The translations under genes were made by a program, and so were the position numbers. Under the pieces are notes generated by a model that was not told where the DNA came from, ran no database searches, and saw only the letters and a list, made by a program, of their open reading frames with translations. A stretch of DNA of 64,000 nucleotides. Origin: Chloroflexota bacterium (GTDB taxonomy: Bacteria; Chloroflexota; Limnocylindria; Limnocylindrales; CSP1-4). This document shows positions 7,062 to 15,727 of this stretch, piece after piece. The stretch covers positions 1 to 64,000 of the forward strand of contig JAICUI010000007.1 in the NCBI GenBank assembly GCA_025935925.1, in the 5' to 3' direction. Position 1 is the stretch's first letter; each line of letters starts with the position of its first letter.

Positions 7062-8729
7062 ATGGCCGACCCCAACACGCCCCTTCGCATCATCCCGCTC
7101 GGCGGGGTGGGCGAGATCGGCAAGAACTGCTACGTCGTGGAGTACGGCGACGACATCGTCGTCATCGACTGCGGCCTGATGTTCCCGGACGAGGAGATGT
7201 TCGGGATCGACCTCGTCGTGCCCGACGTGACGTACCTCAAGGAGAACCGCAGCAAGGTCAAGGCGTTCCTGATCACCCACGCGCACGAGGACCACGTGGG
7301 CGGCCTGCCGTACGTCCTGCCCGAGTTCCCGGGCGTGCCGATCTACGCCAGCACCCTTGCCCGCGGCCTGCTCGGCAACAAGGTCAAGGAGCACAAGCTC
7401 CACGCCAACCCGCTGCTCGCCCTCGATCCCGGCGACGAGCTGCGGATCGGCCCGTTCGACGTCATCCCGTTCCGGGTCGGCCACTCGATCCCCGACGCGA
7501 TGGGGATCGCGCTCCGGACGCCCGTCGGGATCGTCGTGACGACCGGCGACTTCAAGTTCGACCACACCCCGGTCGACGGCAAGCACTCCGACTTCGCGAC
7601 GATCGCTCGCCTCGGCCAGGAAGGCGTCATCTGCCTCCTGTCCGACTCGACCCGCGCCGAGAACCCGGGCTACACGCCCTCCGAGCGGACCGTGGGCGAG
7701 GCGTTCCGCGAGATCATGGAGCCGCTCGACGGGCGGGTCATCGTCGCGACGTTCGCGTCCAACATCGCCCGGATCCAGCAGGTGTTCGACGCCGCGAAGA
7801 CGTTCGACCGGCAGGTCGCCGTGGTCGGCCGCTCGATGGAGCAGAACACCCGGATCGCGACGGATCTCGGCTACCTCAAGTTCGACCCGTCGCAGTTCCT
7901 GCCGAAGGACCGCATCGGCGACCACCCGGCGAACCGGACGGTCATCGCGACGACGGGCGCGCAGGGCGAGCCCATGTCGGGCCTCGCGCGGATGGCGAAC
8001 CGCGACCACCGGTTCGTCGAGATCCAGCCCGGCGACACGGTCATCGTGTCGGCCAGCCCGATCCCCGGCAACGAGGAATACGTCGCTCGCACCATTGACA
8101 ACCTGTTCAAGTCGGGTGCGAACGTCTACTACCACACGATCAAGCGCGCCCACGTCTCCGGCCACGCCAGCCAGGAAGAGTTGAAGCTGATGCTCGGCAT
8201 GACCAAGCCCAGGTACTTCATCCCGATCCATGGCGAGTTCCGGATGCAGGTCCAGCACGGGCGCCTGGCGATCGAGACGGGCGTCGCGCCCGAGAACGTG
8301 TTCATCATCGAGAACGGCACGCCCATCGAGATCTTCGCGGACGGCTCCGCGCGCCGGGGCCAGCCGGTCGCGGCCGGCTACGTGTACGTCGACGGGCTGT
8401 CGGTCGGCGAGGTGGGCGACATCGTGCTGCGCGACCGGCGGGCGCTCGCGAACGACGGGATGTTCATGGTCGTGGTCCAGGTCGACAAGCAGACGGGTCG
8501 GCTCGTCGGGCGGCCGGAGATCATCACCCGCGGGTTCGTCCGCGGCAACGAGGCGGATCCCATCATCGAGGAGGCGGTCCGCCGGATCCGCGAGGCGCTC
8601 GACCAGCCGGGCGACCGCATCAGCGAGGTCGCGCTGCTCAAGGAGCAGGTGAAGGACGGGGTCTCGCGCTTCCTGTACGAGCAGACGAAGCGCCGGCCGA
8701 TGGTCTTCCCCGTCGTGGTCGAGGTCTAG
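7062..8729 (+). CDS. rnj: Ribonuclease J
   Basis: Metallo-beta-lactamase/beta-CASP ribonuclease with 5'-3' exonuclease and endonuclease activity in mRNA decay and rRNA maturation. The 555-residue product begins with LRIIPLGGVGEIGKNCYVVE, carries the zinc-binding H73-x-H75-x-D77-H78 (THAHEDHVGG), the GDFKFDHTPVDG strand, the beta-CASP domain (SDSTRAENPGYTPSE, about 200-350) and the C-terminal VSGHASQEEL/HGEF motifs. AGGAG lies 5-6 nt before the ATG. It sits 11 nt after the glycosylase gene and 3 nt before ftsK. With pnp in the same window this organism has both 5' and 3' RNA exonucleases. Confidence 0.96.
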   Translation: MADPNTPLRIIPLGGVGEIGKNCYVVEYGDDIVVIDCGLMFPDEEMFGIDLVVPDVTYLKENRSKVKAFLITHAHEDHVGGLPYVLPEFPGVPIYASTLARGLLGNKVKEHKLHANPLLALDPGDELRIGPFDVIPFRVGHSIPDAMGIALRTPVGIVVTTGDFKFDHTPVDGKHSDFATIARLGQEGVICLLSDSTRAENPGYTPSERTVGEAFREIMEPLDGRVIVATFASNIARIQQVFDAAKTFDRQVAVVGRSMEQNTRIATDLGYLKFDPSQFLPKDRIGDHPANRTVIATTGAQGEPMSGLARMANRDHRFVEIQPGDTVIVSASPIPGNEEYVARTIDNLFKSGANVYYHTIKRAHVSGHASQEELKLMLGMTKPRYFIPIHGEFRMQVQHGRLAIETGVAPENVFIIENGTPIEIFADGSARRGQPVAAGYVYVDGLSVGEVGDIVLRDRRALANDGMFMVVVQVDKQTGRLVGRPEIITRGFVRGNEADPIIEEAVRRIREALDQPGDRISEVALLKEQVKDGVSRFLYEQTKRRPMVFPVVVEV

Positions 8730-8732
8730 CGG

Positions 8733-11174
8733 GTGGCGACCCGGCGCCGGACCCCGGCGCGCACCGGTACCTCGACCCGACGCCGCTCGCAGGCGCGGAA
8801 GTCGGGTGGGCTGCCCGTGCCCAGGGTGTCGACCGGGCTGTCGCCGGCGGTCGCCCGGTCGCTGGTTGGCATCTTCCTGCTCGGGCTCGGCGCCGTGACG
8901 CTGATCGCGCTCGTCCTCCCAGGGCAGGGAAGCCTCACGGACTGGTGGCGCAACCTCGCGGTGCCGTTCTTCGGGAGCGGCCGGTGGCTGCTGCCGTTCG
9001 TGCTCCTGATCGCCGGCTGGTACGTCGAGTGGGGACCGGGGCGCGAGGTGGGCGCGCCGTGGGGCCGGACGCTCGGGGGCATCGCGCTCGCGTTCGTCGC
9101 GTTCCTCGGGCTGCTCCAGCTGCTCGAGGTCGGCGACCTCACCGGCGGGCGCATCGGGCGGGCGCTGACCGGCATCCTGGAGCCGCTCCTGACCGCGCCG
9201 GGCGCGTTCGTCGTGCTCGTGGTGCTGCTGCTCGCCGGGCTCCTGGTCGCGTTCGACCGGCCGCTGCGATCGCTGCTCGCGCCCGCAACCGGCTTCGCGA
9301 AGGCCGCCGGGACGACGCTCCAGGACCGCACGACGAAGGCGGAGCCGATCGCGAAGGGTGCCCGGGTCCCGGTGGGGCCCGGCGCGAACCCGAACGGCAC
9401 GCCGGCGGCCGCGGCCGCCGCGGCTGCGACGGTCGACGCGGGCCGTCGCGGTCGCGGTGGCAAGGTTCCGGCCGCCGGGGAGTCGCCCGGCCAGACGGGG
9501 GTCTGGGGCAACGGCGGCGATGCCGAGCTGCCGTACGCCGTCCAGACGCCCGCTCCGACGTCGGCCACGATCGCGCCGCTCCGGGCCGCCGACACGGGTC
9601 TCGCGGCGGCCGCGACGGCCGTCGCGGCGCCCGCGCTCGCGCGCGAAGCGATCGACGAAGACGGGGCCCGCGAGCGCGACGGCGTCACCGACGCGTCGGA
9701 CTCGCCGGCCCGCCGCGAGATGAAGGCGTGGGTCATCCCGCCCAAGGAGCTGCTCGACCCGGGCGAGGCGCCGACGCCCGTCGCCGGCGCGAACCAGGAC
9801 GCGGTCCACGCGTGGAACGAGTCGCGGATCATCGAGAAGCTGGCGAGCTTCGGCATCGACGCCCGGATCACGGGGCGCAACGCGGGCCCGGTCGTGACCC
9901 AGTACGAGGTCACGCCCGCGCCGCACGTGAAGGTCAGCCGGATCGAGGCCCTGTCCGACGACCTCGCGATGGCGCTCGCGGCGCGGAGCATCCGGATCGA
10001 GGCGCCGATCCCGGGCAAGAGCGCCGTCGGCATCGAGATCCCGAACAAGGAGTTCAACATCGTCGCGCTGCGGCGGATCCTCGACGAGGTCGACTTCGCG
10101 GGCTCCGGGTCCACCCTCACGTTCGCGCTCGGCCGCGACGTCGCGGGCAAGGCGATGGCCGTCGACCTCGCGAAGATGCCGCACCTGCTCATCGCGGGCG
10201 CGACCGGCTCGGGCAAGAGCGTCATGGTCAACGCGCTCATCACGAGCCTCCTGTGCAACGCAACGCCCGACGACACGCGGATGATCCTGATGGATCTCAA
10301 GCGGGTCGAGCTTGCGGGCTACAACGGGCTGCCGCACCTGCTCGTCCCGGTGATCACGGAGCCCGAGCGCGCCAAGGCCGCGCTCAAGTGGGCCGTGGGC
10401 GAGATGGAGAACCGCTATCGGCGGTTCGCGGGCGCGACCGCGCGCAACATCAAGGCGTTCAACGAGTCGCGGGTCGACCCGGCGGACCGGCTGCCGTACA
10501 TCGTGGTCGTCATCGACGAGCTCGCGGACCTGATGATGCGCGAGGGCAAGAACGTCGAGGACCCGATCGTGCGGCTCGCGCAGAAGGCCCGCGCGACCGG
10601 GATCCACATGGTCCTCGCGACGCAGCGGCCGTCGGTGAACGTCGTGACGGGGCTCATCAAGGCCAACTTCCCGTCGCGGATCGCGTTCGCGATGGCGTCC
10701 CAGATCGACTCCCGGACGATCCTCGACGCGCCGGGCGCCGAGGACCTGATCGGGCGCGGCGACATGCTCTACCAGCCGTCGGACCTGCCCCGGCCGATGC
10801 GGCTCCAGGGCGTGTTCGTCTCGGACCCGGAGATCGGCCGGATCACGCAGCACTGGCGGGACCAGATCGAGGATCCGCGCTACGACATGGGCATCATCAC
10901 GTCCGACGAGGAGTCCACGGGGACCGTCGACGACCTCGCCGACGAGGACGCCGACCGCCTCCTGCCCGACGCGGTGAACGTCATCCGGGAGTACGATCGC
11001 GCTTCCGCGTCGCTGCTCCAGCGACGGCTGAAGGTCGGGTACGCCCGCGCAGCACGGATGATCGACCAGCTCGAGGCGCGGGGGTACGTCGGGGCGTTCG
11101 ACGGGTCGAATGCGCGCGTGGTGCTGCGCCGCGAGGATGGCCCCGGACCCGACCAGGACGAGGACGAGGGATGA
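8733..11174 (+). CDS. ftsK: DNA translocase FtsK/SpoIIIE
   Basis: Membrane-anchored ATPase that pumps chromosomal DNA at the division septum. The 813-residue chain has a basic N-terminus, four hydrophobic segments (about 45-175), an Ala/Gly/Pro-rich linker (about 190-330), the FtsK alpha/beta motor with Walker A GATGSGKS (489-496) and Walker B IVVVIDELADLMM, and a C-terminal gamma winged helix (about 745-800, LLQRRLKVGYARAARMIDQL) that would read KOPS-type sites. The linker is short compared with E. coli FtsK. GTG start 3 nt after the rnj stop; the stop overlaps the next ATG (ATGA). Confidence 0.95.
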   Translation: MATRRRTPARTGTSTRRRSQARKSGGLPVPRVSTGLSPAVARSLVGIFLLGLGAVTLIALVLPGQGSLTDWWRNLAVPFFGSGRWLLPFVLLIAGWYVEWGPGREVGAPWGRTLGGIALAFVAFLGLLQLLEVGDLTGGRIGRALTGILEPLLTAPGAFVVLVVLLLAGLLVAFDRPLRSLLAPATGFAKAAGTTLQDRTTKAEPIAKGARVPVGPGANPNGTPAAAAAAAATVDAGRRGRGGKVPAAGESPGQTGVWGNGGDAELPYAVQTPAPTSATIAPLRAADTGLAAAATAVAAPALAREAIDEDGARERDGVTDASDSPARREMKAWVIPPKELLDPGEAPTPVAGANQDAVHAWNESRIIEKLASFGIDARITGRNAGPVVTQYEVTPAPHVKVSRIEALSDDLAMALAARSIRIEAPIPGKSAVGIEIPNKEFNIVALRRILDEVDFAGSGSTLTFALGRDVAGKAMAVDLAKMPHLLIAGATGSGKSVMVNALITSLLCNATPDDTRMILMDLKRVELAGYNGLPHLLVPVITEPERAKAALKWAVGEMENRYRRFAGATARNIKAFNESRVDPADRLPYIVVVIDELADLMMREGKNVEDPIVRLAQKARATGIHMVLATQRPSVNVVTGLIKANFPSRIAFAMASQIDSRTILDAPGAEDLIGRGDMLYQPSDLPRPMRLQGVFVSDPEIGRITQHWRDQIEDPRYDMGIITSDEESTGTVDDLADEDADRLLPDAVNVIREYDRASASLLQRRLKVGYARAARMIDQLEARGYVGAFDGSNARVVLRREDGPGPDQDEDEG

Positions 11175-12610
11175 CGACGCGGGACGGGATCAGGCGCCGG
11201 GCGGACGCCCGCGACGCCGCCGACCGCGCGTACGCCGCCGAGGCGGGTCCTTCGCTGCCGGAGCGCCTGACCGCCGCGCGCGAGCGCAAGGGCGTCGACC
11301 TGTATCGCGCCGAGCGTGACACCAAGATCCGGGCACGCTACCTCGCGGCGCTCGAGTCGGGCGACTACGCCGAGCTGCCGGGCGCGGTCTACACCAAGGG
11401 GTTCCTGCGCAACTACGCGCTGTATCTCGGCCTCGACCCCGAGGACGTCGTCCGGCAGTGGCGCCGCGAGCGTGGCGACACGTCCGTCCCCGCCGAGCCC
11501 GCCCTCGCGGTGCCCAAGCCGCTCGCCGCCCCGCGCCAGGGCCTGACGTTCTCGCCGGTCGTGATCGTCGCGGCCCTGCTCACGGTGCTCATCGCCGTGT
11601 TCGCCGTATACATCGGCGTCCAGCTCGTGCGCTTCGCGAAGCCGCCGACGCTGGCGGTCACGAACCCCGCCCAGGCCGTGCTCGACGTCGACGGCGACAC
11701 CAGCTCCTACGTCATGAAGGGCACCTCGATCCCCGGCGCGACCGTCTCGGTCAAGGACTCGGCGCGCGACCAGCCGTACCGCGTCACCGCGGACGAGGAC
11801 GGGCGCTGGAGCGTCGAGGTCAGCCTCCGCCGAGGCCGCAACGAGTTCGCGCTCAGCGCGCTCGACCCCGAGACCGGGAAGGTGAGCGAGAACACCGAGA
11901 AGGTGTTCATCACCGTGCCGTTCCTCGTGATCGAGGCCCCCACGCTGGCGGTCGACTCGCCGGCGGAGGGCGCACAGTTCGAGAACGGCGCGATCCCCGT
12001 GCGCGGGACGACGTCCAACGCGGTCACGGTCGCGATCAAAGCCGTCCAGACGAAGAACGCGGACGGGACGCCGGTCGCGACGCTGGCCCCGCCGCCGGCC
12101 TCGCCCGCCGCCTCGGCATCGCCGGGCGCCTCGGGATCGCCCGTTCCGTCGGCCGCGCCCGTGCTGAGCGGCCCGACCGTCGGACCGACCACGGTCGACG
12201 TCGGCAGCGATGGGACCTTCGATTCGCCGCTCGAGCTCTCGGCCGGCAGTTGGCAGCTCGTCGTCACGGCGACCTCGGCCGAGGGCAAGGCCGTGACGCT
12301 CACGCGCAACGTCGCCATCGTCTACAAGGGCGTCAACCTCGTCGTCACCGTCAGGGGCTCCACGGCGTGGCTGAAGGTGTGGGTGGACGGGAAGGTGTCC
12401 AAGGCGACGGGTGCGGCCGGCACCGTCTACGACCCGGGCCAGGTCCTGACGTTCACGGCGCGCCAGTCGGTGGAGGTCCGCACGGGCAAGTCGAGCGCGA
12501 CGTTCTTCACCCTCAACGGCGACAACCTGGGACGGATGTCGAACAAGAGCAACCCCGAGACGTGGCTGTTCGCGCCGCCCAATCCGCCGGTCCGGACCGA
12601 CCGGCGCTGA
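11171..12610 (+). CDS. RodZ-like HTH membrane protein with Ig-like ectodomain
   Basis: RodZ-type proteins link the MreB cytoskeleton and cell envelope. The 479-residue product has a HTH_25 domain (about 29-90: LPERLTAARERKGVDLYRAE ... GAVYTKGFLRNYALYLGLDP), one transmembrane helix (about 125-152), then an extracytoplasmic part with two Ig-like segments, a Pro/Ala/Ser-rich stretch (about 305-335) and a C-terminal DUF4115-like domain (VTVRGSTAWLKVWVDGKV ... GQVLTFTARQSVEVRTGK). It overlaps ftsK by 4 nt, consistent with a division/shape operon. Confidence 0.85.
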   Translation: MTTRDGIRRRADARDAADRAYAAEAGPSLPERLTAARERKGVDLYRAERDTKIRARYLAALESGDYAELPGAVYTKGFLRNYALYLGLDPEDVVRQWRRERGDTSVPAEPALAVPKPLAAPRQGLTFSPVVIVAALLTVLIAVFAVYIGVQLVRFAKPPTLAVTNPAQAVLDVDGDTSSYVMKGTSIPGATVSVKDSARDQPYRVTADEDGRWSVEVSLRRGRNEFALSALDPETGKVSENTEKVFITVPFLVIEAPTLAVDSPAEGAQFENGAIPVRGTTSNAVTVAIKAVQTKNADGTPVATLAPPPASPAASASPGASGSPVPSAAPVLSGPTVGPTTVDVGSDGTFDSPLELSAGSWQLVVTATSAEGKAVTLTRNVAIVYKGVNLVVTVRGSTAWLKVWVDGKVSKATGAAGTVYDPGQVLTFTARQSVEVRTGKSSATFFTLNGDNLGRMSNKSNPETWLFAPPNPPVRTDRR

Positions 12611-12612
12611 CC

Positions 12613-13113
12613 GTGGCGGACGACCCGCTGGTCGAGCTCGCCGGGCGGCTCCAGGCCCGGTGCATCGCCCGCGGCATCACGGTCGCGACCGCCGAGTCGT
12701 GCACGGGCGGGCTGGTCGCGCACCTGCTCACCGAGGTTCCGGGGTCGTCCGGCTACTTCGCCGGCGGCGTTATCTCGTACTCGGACGCGGTGAAGCGTGC
12801 GGAGCTCGACGTCCCGGCCGAGCTCCTCGAGCGGCACGGGGCGGTGTCCGCGCAAGTCGCCGTGGCCATGGCCGACGGCGTCCGGACGCGGCTCGGGACG
12901 GATCTCGGCATCGGCGTCACGGGCGTCGCGGGGCCCGACGGCGGGTCCGAGGCGAAGCCCGTCGGCCTCGTGTACGTCGCGGTCGCCGGGCTCGGTCCGG
13001 CCGACGTCCGCCGGCTCGTCTGGTCCGGGGACCGCTCCGCGAACAAGCGCGACAGCGCACGCGCCGCCATCGAGCTCCTCCTCGCGCGGGCCGAGGCCGG
13101 GTCGACCGCGTGA
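12613..13113 (+). CDS. pncC: Nicotinamide-nucleotide amidase (CinA C-terminal type)
   Basis: Deamidates nicotinamide mononucleotide in the NAD salvage cycle. The 166-residue product is a stand-alone CinA C-terminal domain: TVATAESCTGGLVAHLLTEV, SSGYFAGGVISYSDAVK, AVSAQVAVAMADGVR and GVTGVAGPDGGSEAKPVGLV are all family signatures. There is no N-terminal MoeA-like CinA domain. GTG start 2 nt after the preceding stop; 4-nt overlap with the next gene. Confidence 0.93.
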   Translation: MADDPLVELAGRLQARCIARGITVATAESCTGGLVAHLLTEVPGSSGYFAGGVISYSDAVKRAELDVPAELLERHGAVSAQVAVAMADGVRTRLGTDLGIGVTGVAGPDGGSEAKPVGLVYVAVAGLGPADVRRLVWSGDRSANKRDSARAAIELLLARAEAGSTA

Positions 13114-14642
13114 CGGTCCGCGGTGCGGCGGCCGTCGGCGCCGGGCTGGAGCGGGCGCGGCCCGCACGGCCCATCGTCAGCGGCGAACGGATCCACGTCG
13201 TGGGCGTCGCGGGCGCGGGCGCGTCGGCCGCGGCGCTGCTCGCCGCCTGGTCGGGCGCCGACGTCGACGGCTGCGATCCGGGTGGCGAGGGTCCCTACAC
13301 GGCGGCGCTCCACGCGGCCGGGATCCGCGTCCTCCCGGCGCATGATCCGTCGCACGTCGTCGGCGAGCACCCCCCGGCGCGACTGGCGGTCACGAAGGCG
13401 CTGACGGCGATCGATCCCGACAACCCCGAGCTCCACGCCGCGCGGGCGGCCGGGATCCCGCTCGAGCCGTGGCAGCAGGTCGTCGCGGACGCCGCCGTCG
13501 GGCGTCGTCTCGTCGCGATCGCCGGCACCCACGGCAAGAGCACGTCGTCGGGCTGGCTCGTCCACGTCCTCGCGTCGGGCGGGCTGGATCCCGGCGCGTT
13601 CGTGGGGGCGCTGCTGCCGCCGTCGCTGACCGGGATCGGCGTCGCCGCGACGGCGCGCCGGGGCGCGGGCGTGCCGTTCGTCGTGGAGGCCGACGAGTAC
13701 GCCGGCAACTTCGACGCGTATCGGCCCGACGTGATCGTGCTCACGTCGGCCGAGTGGGACCATCCCGACGTGTTCGCCGACCGCGCCGCGGTCCTCGCGG
13801 CGTTCGAGGCGTGGATCCGAGCGGCGCCGGATGCGGTCCTCGTCGCGAACGTTGCGGATCGCGGGGTCGCGGAGCTCGTGCGCCGGTTGCGGGACTGGCC
13901 GGGCCGCGTCGTCGGTACGGCCCTGGAGCCGGAGGGCGGCGGTGGCACGGACGGCGTCGAGCCCGCGACGGCGGTGAGCGGGCGGATCCTGGATGCGGCG
14001 CGGGACCACACGGGAGTCGCCATGCAGGGGCTGGACCCGGGCCATCCGGGCGCGGTCGTCGAGGCGGCGATCCTCCTGGCCGGCCGCCACAACGCGGCGA
14101 ATGCGCTGGGCGTCGCGGCGGCCGCCTCGATCCTCGGGATGTCCGCCGGGTCGATCGCGGCGGGACTCGCGTCCTTCTCCGGGGTCGGTCGCCGGCTGGA
14201 ACGGAAGGGGGAGTCCCGCGACGTCGTCGTGTACGACGACTACGGCCACCATCCGACGGCGATCCGCGAGACGCTCGCCGCCGTGCGGCAGCGGGAGCCC
14301 GACCGTCGCGTGTGGGCCGTGTACGAGCCGCTGACGTATCACCGGACGGCGGCCCTGCTCGACGGGTTCGCGGACGTGCTCGCGACGGCCGATGCCGTCG
14401 CCATCGCCGACATCTGGGCCGGCCGCGATCCGGATACCACCGTCGCGTCATCGGCCGCGCTCGCGGACGCCGTTGCGAGGCGCCGCCCCGGGATCGTTGC
14501 GTCGGCGCCGGGCTCCGTCGAGGACACTGCGGCGTGGCTCGCGGGCCAGGTGCGTGCCGGGGACGCCGTCCTCGTCATGGGCGGCGGCCGCTCGTACCGG
14601 ATCGGCGAGCTGTTGCTGGACCACCTCGGAGGTGACGCGTGA
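13110..14642 (+). CDS. murC: Mur ligase, UDP-N-acetylmuramate--alanine ligase type (MurC/Mpl)
   Basis: ATP-dependent ligase of peptidoglycan synthesis. The 510-residue product has an N-terminal Rossmann domain (HVVGVAGAGASAAALLAAW), the central ATPase with GTHGKST (139-145), FVVEADEYAGNFD and GRHNAANALGVAAAASILG, and the C-terminal domain with FSGVGRRLERKGE and VYDDYGHHPTAI. These are MurC/Mpl-specific rather than MurD/E/F. It lies outside any dcw cluster, so it could be the housekeeping MurC, or Mpl if another murC exists elsewhere. GTG start coupled to pncC and to the next gene by 4-nt overlaps. Confidence 0.85.
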   Translation: MTVRGAAAVGAGLERARPARPIVSGERIHVVGVAGAGASAAALLAAWSGADVDGCDPGGEGPYTAALHAAGIRVLPAHDPSHVVGEHPPARLAVTKALTAIDPDNPELHAARAAGIPLEPWQQVVADAAVGRRLVAIAGTHGKSTSSGWLVHVLASGGLDPGAFVGALLPPSLTGIGVAATARRGAGVPFVVEADEYAGNFDAYRPDVIVLTSAEWDHPDVFADRAAVLAAFEAWIRAAPDAVLVANVADRGVAELVRRLRDWPGRVVGTALEPEGGGGTDGVEPATAVSGRILDAARDHTGVAMQGLDPGHPGAVVEAAILLAGRHNAANALGVAAAASILGMSAGSIAAGLASFSGVGRRLERKGESRDVVVYDDYGHHPTAIRETLAAVRQREPDRRVWAVYEPLTYHRTAALLDGFADVLATADAVAIADIWAGRDPDTTVASSAALADAVARRRPGIVASAPGSVEDTAAWLAGQVRAGDAVLVMGGGRSYRIGELLLDHLGGDA

Positions 14643-15040
14643 CCCTCTCCTATGCCCAGGCCCACGACCTGCTCGAGGCGCTCGTCCGCGCGCGGAAGGC
14701 ATACGACGGCGACGCGTTCGTCGCGCTGTTCACCGACGACGCCGAGGTGTCGCTCGACCCGTTCGGCACGTCGCTGAACGGGCACAACGACCTCCGGGCA
14801 TACTTGAACTCCGCGGCCGAGGCCGAGCGCTGGTTCGACCTCCAGGTCGAGCGGCACTGGGCCGCCGGGGACGCCGCGCTGGCCGCGTGGCACGCGAGCT
14901 GGACACGCCGCTCGGACGAGACCAAGGTCCGCCAGTCGGGCTTCCTCGTCGCCGAGGCGGACGGGGAGGGCAGGATCGTGCGTCTGCGGCAATGGCCGGT
15001 GACCCGCGAGGTTCCCGCGGGCGAGGAGGGAGCGCGCTAG
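14639..15040 (+). CDS. NTF2/SnoaL-like domain protein
   Basis: A 133-residue single-domain protein of the NTF2-like (SnoaL/DUF4440) superfold: helical start (SYAQAHDLLEALVRARKAYD), the FVALFTDDAEVSLDPFGTSLNGHNDL turn and a beta-sheet with RWFDLQVERHWAAGDAALAAW. Such proteins bind or isomerise small molecules, or only dimerise; no catalytic residues can be assigned. GTG start overlaps the murC-like stop by 4 nt, and the next ATG follows the stop directly. Confidence 0.75.
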   Translation: MTLSYAQAHDLLEALVRARKAYDGDAFVALFTDDAEVSLDPFGTSLNGHNDLRAYLNSAAEAERWFDLQVERHWAAGDAALAAWHASWTRRSDETKVRQSGFLVAEADGEGRIVRLRQWPVTREVPAGEEGAR

Positions 15041-15532
15041 ATGGCGGGCGAGGTCTCGTTCGACGTCGTGTCGGACTTCGACGAGCAGGAGCTCCGGAAC
15101 GCGCTCGACCAGGTCCGGCGCGAGGTCCAGCAGCGCTACGACTTCAAGGGTGCGCACGTCGACCTCGTGCAGGAGAAGGACCGCATCGTCCTCGTCACCG
15201 ACAGCGACATGCGCGCGAAGGCGATCCGCGACCTGCTCGAATCGAAGGCGGTCCGTCGGGGGCTGTCGCTGAAGATCTTCGAGTGGGGCGAGATCCAGCC
15301 CGCCGGCGGCAACAAGGTTCGCGAGGAGATCACGCTCCGCCGCGGGCTGCCCGACGACCTCGCGCGCAAGCTCGTCAAGCTGATCCGCGACGAGTTTCCG
15401 AAGGTCCAGCCGCGCGTCCAGGGGGACGCGATCCGCGTCGCGGGCAAGTCGAAGGACGAGCTGCAGCGGGTCATCGTCCGCCTCCGCGAGCTCGACGAGG
15501 CCGTGCCGCTCCAGTTCGAGAACTACCGCTAG
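15041..15532 (+). CDS. yajQ: YajQ family nucleotide-binding protein
   Basis: A 163-residue member of the YajQ family, whose proteins bind cyclic di-GMP or other nucleotides/RNA. It has the full signature: SFDVVSDFDEQELRNALDQV, QRYDFKGAHVDLVQEKD, the SDMRAKAIRDLL helix and KVQPRVQGDAIRVAGKSKDELQ. The ATG follows the preceding TAG without a gap, and a 35-codon membrane ORF follows 9 nt later. Confidence 0.93.
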   Translation: MAGEVSFDVVSDFDEQELRNALDQVRREVQQRYDFKGAHVDLVQEKDRIVLVTDSDMRAKAIRDLLESKAVRRGLSLKIFEWGEIQPAGGNKVREEITLRRGLPDDLARKLVKLIRDEFPKVQPRVQGDAIRVAGKSKDELQRVIVRLRELDEAVPLQFENYR

Positions 15533-15541
15533 GAGGGTCCC

Positions 15542-15649
15542 GTGCCCGGAGCCCGCGCGGCCCGCATGATCATGATCGTCGTGGCGCTGATCGTCGTCGC
15601 CGGCCTGCTGTTCGGCATGGTCGCGACGGTCGTGTCGCCGCCGGGCTGA
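15542..15649 (+). CDS. 35-aa single-pass membrane protein
   Basis: The peptide begins (M)PGARAARMIM, has a hydrophobic helix IVVALIVVAGLLFGMVATVV and ends SPPG. AGGAGGG (15531-15537) overlaps the yajQ stop and lies 4 nt before the GTG, a strong ribosome binding site that would have no purpose without this gene. Positively charged residues precede the helix, suggesting the short N-terminus stays in the cytoplasm. Function unknown. Confidence 0.65.
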   Translation: MPGARAARMIMIVVALIVVAGLLFGMVATVVSPPG

Positions 15650-15727
15650 CGCAGCCCGCGCGCTCAACTGTCGCAGGCACCGGCCGCCGACGGACCGCCG
15701 TCAGGGCCGGGGAACGAGGAGGTCTCG

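Noticed and set aside
6681-10853. A 1390-codon open frame on the minus strand opposite rnj and ftsK
   Set aside because: It is the mirror of strongly conserved coding genes; high G+C makes long antisense frames common, and its product is Arg/Asp/Leu-rich low complexity.
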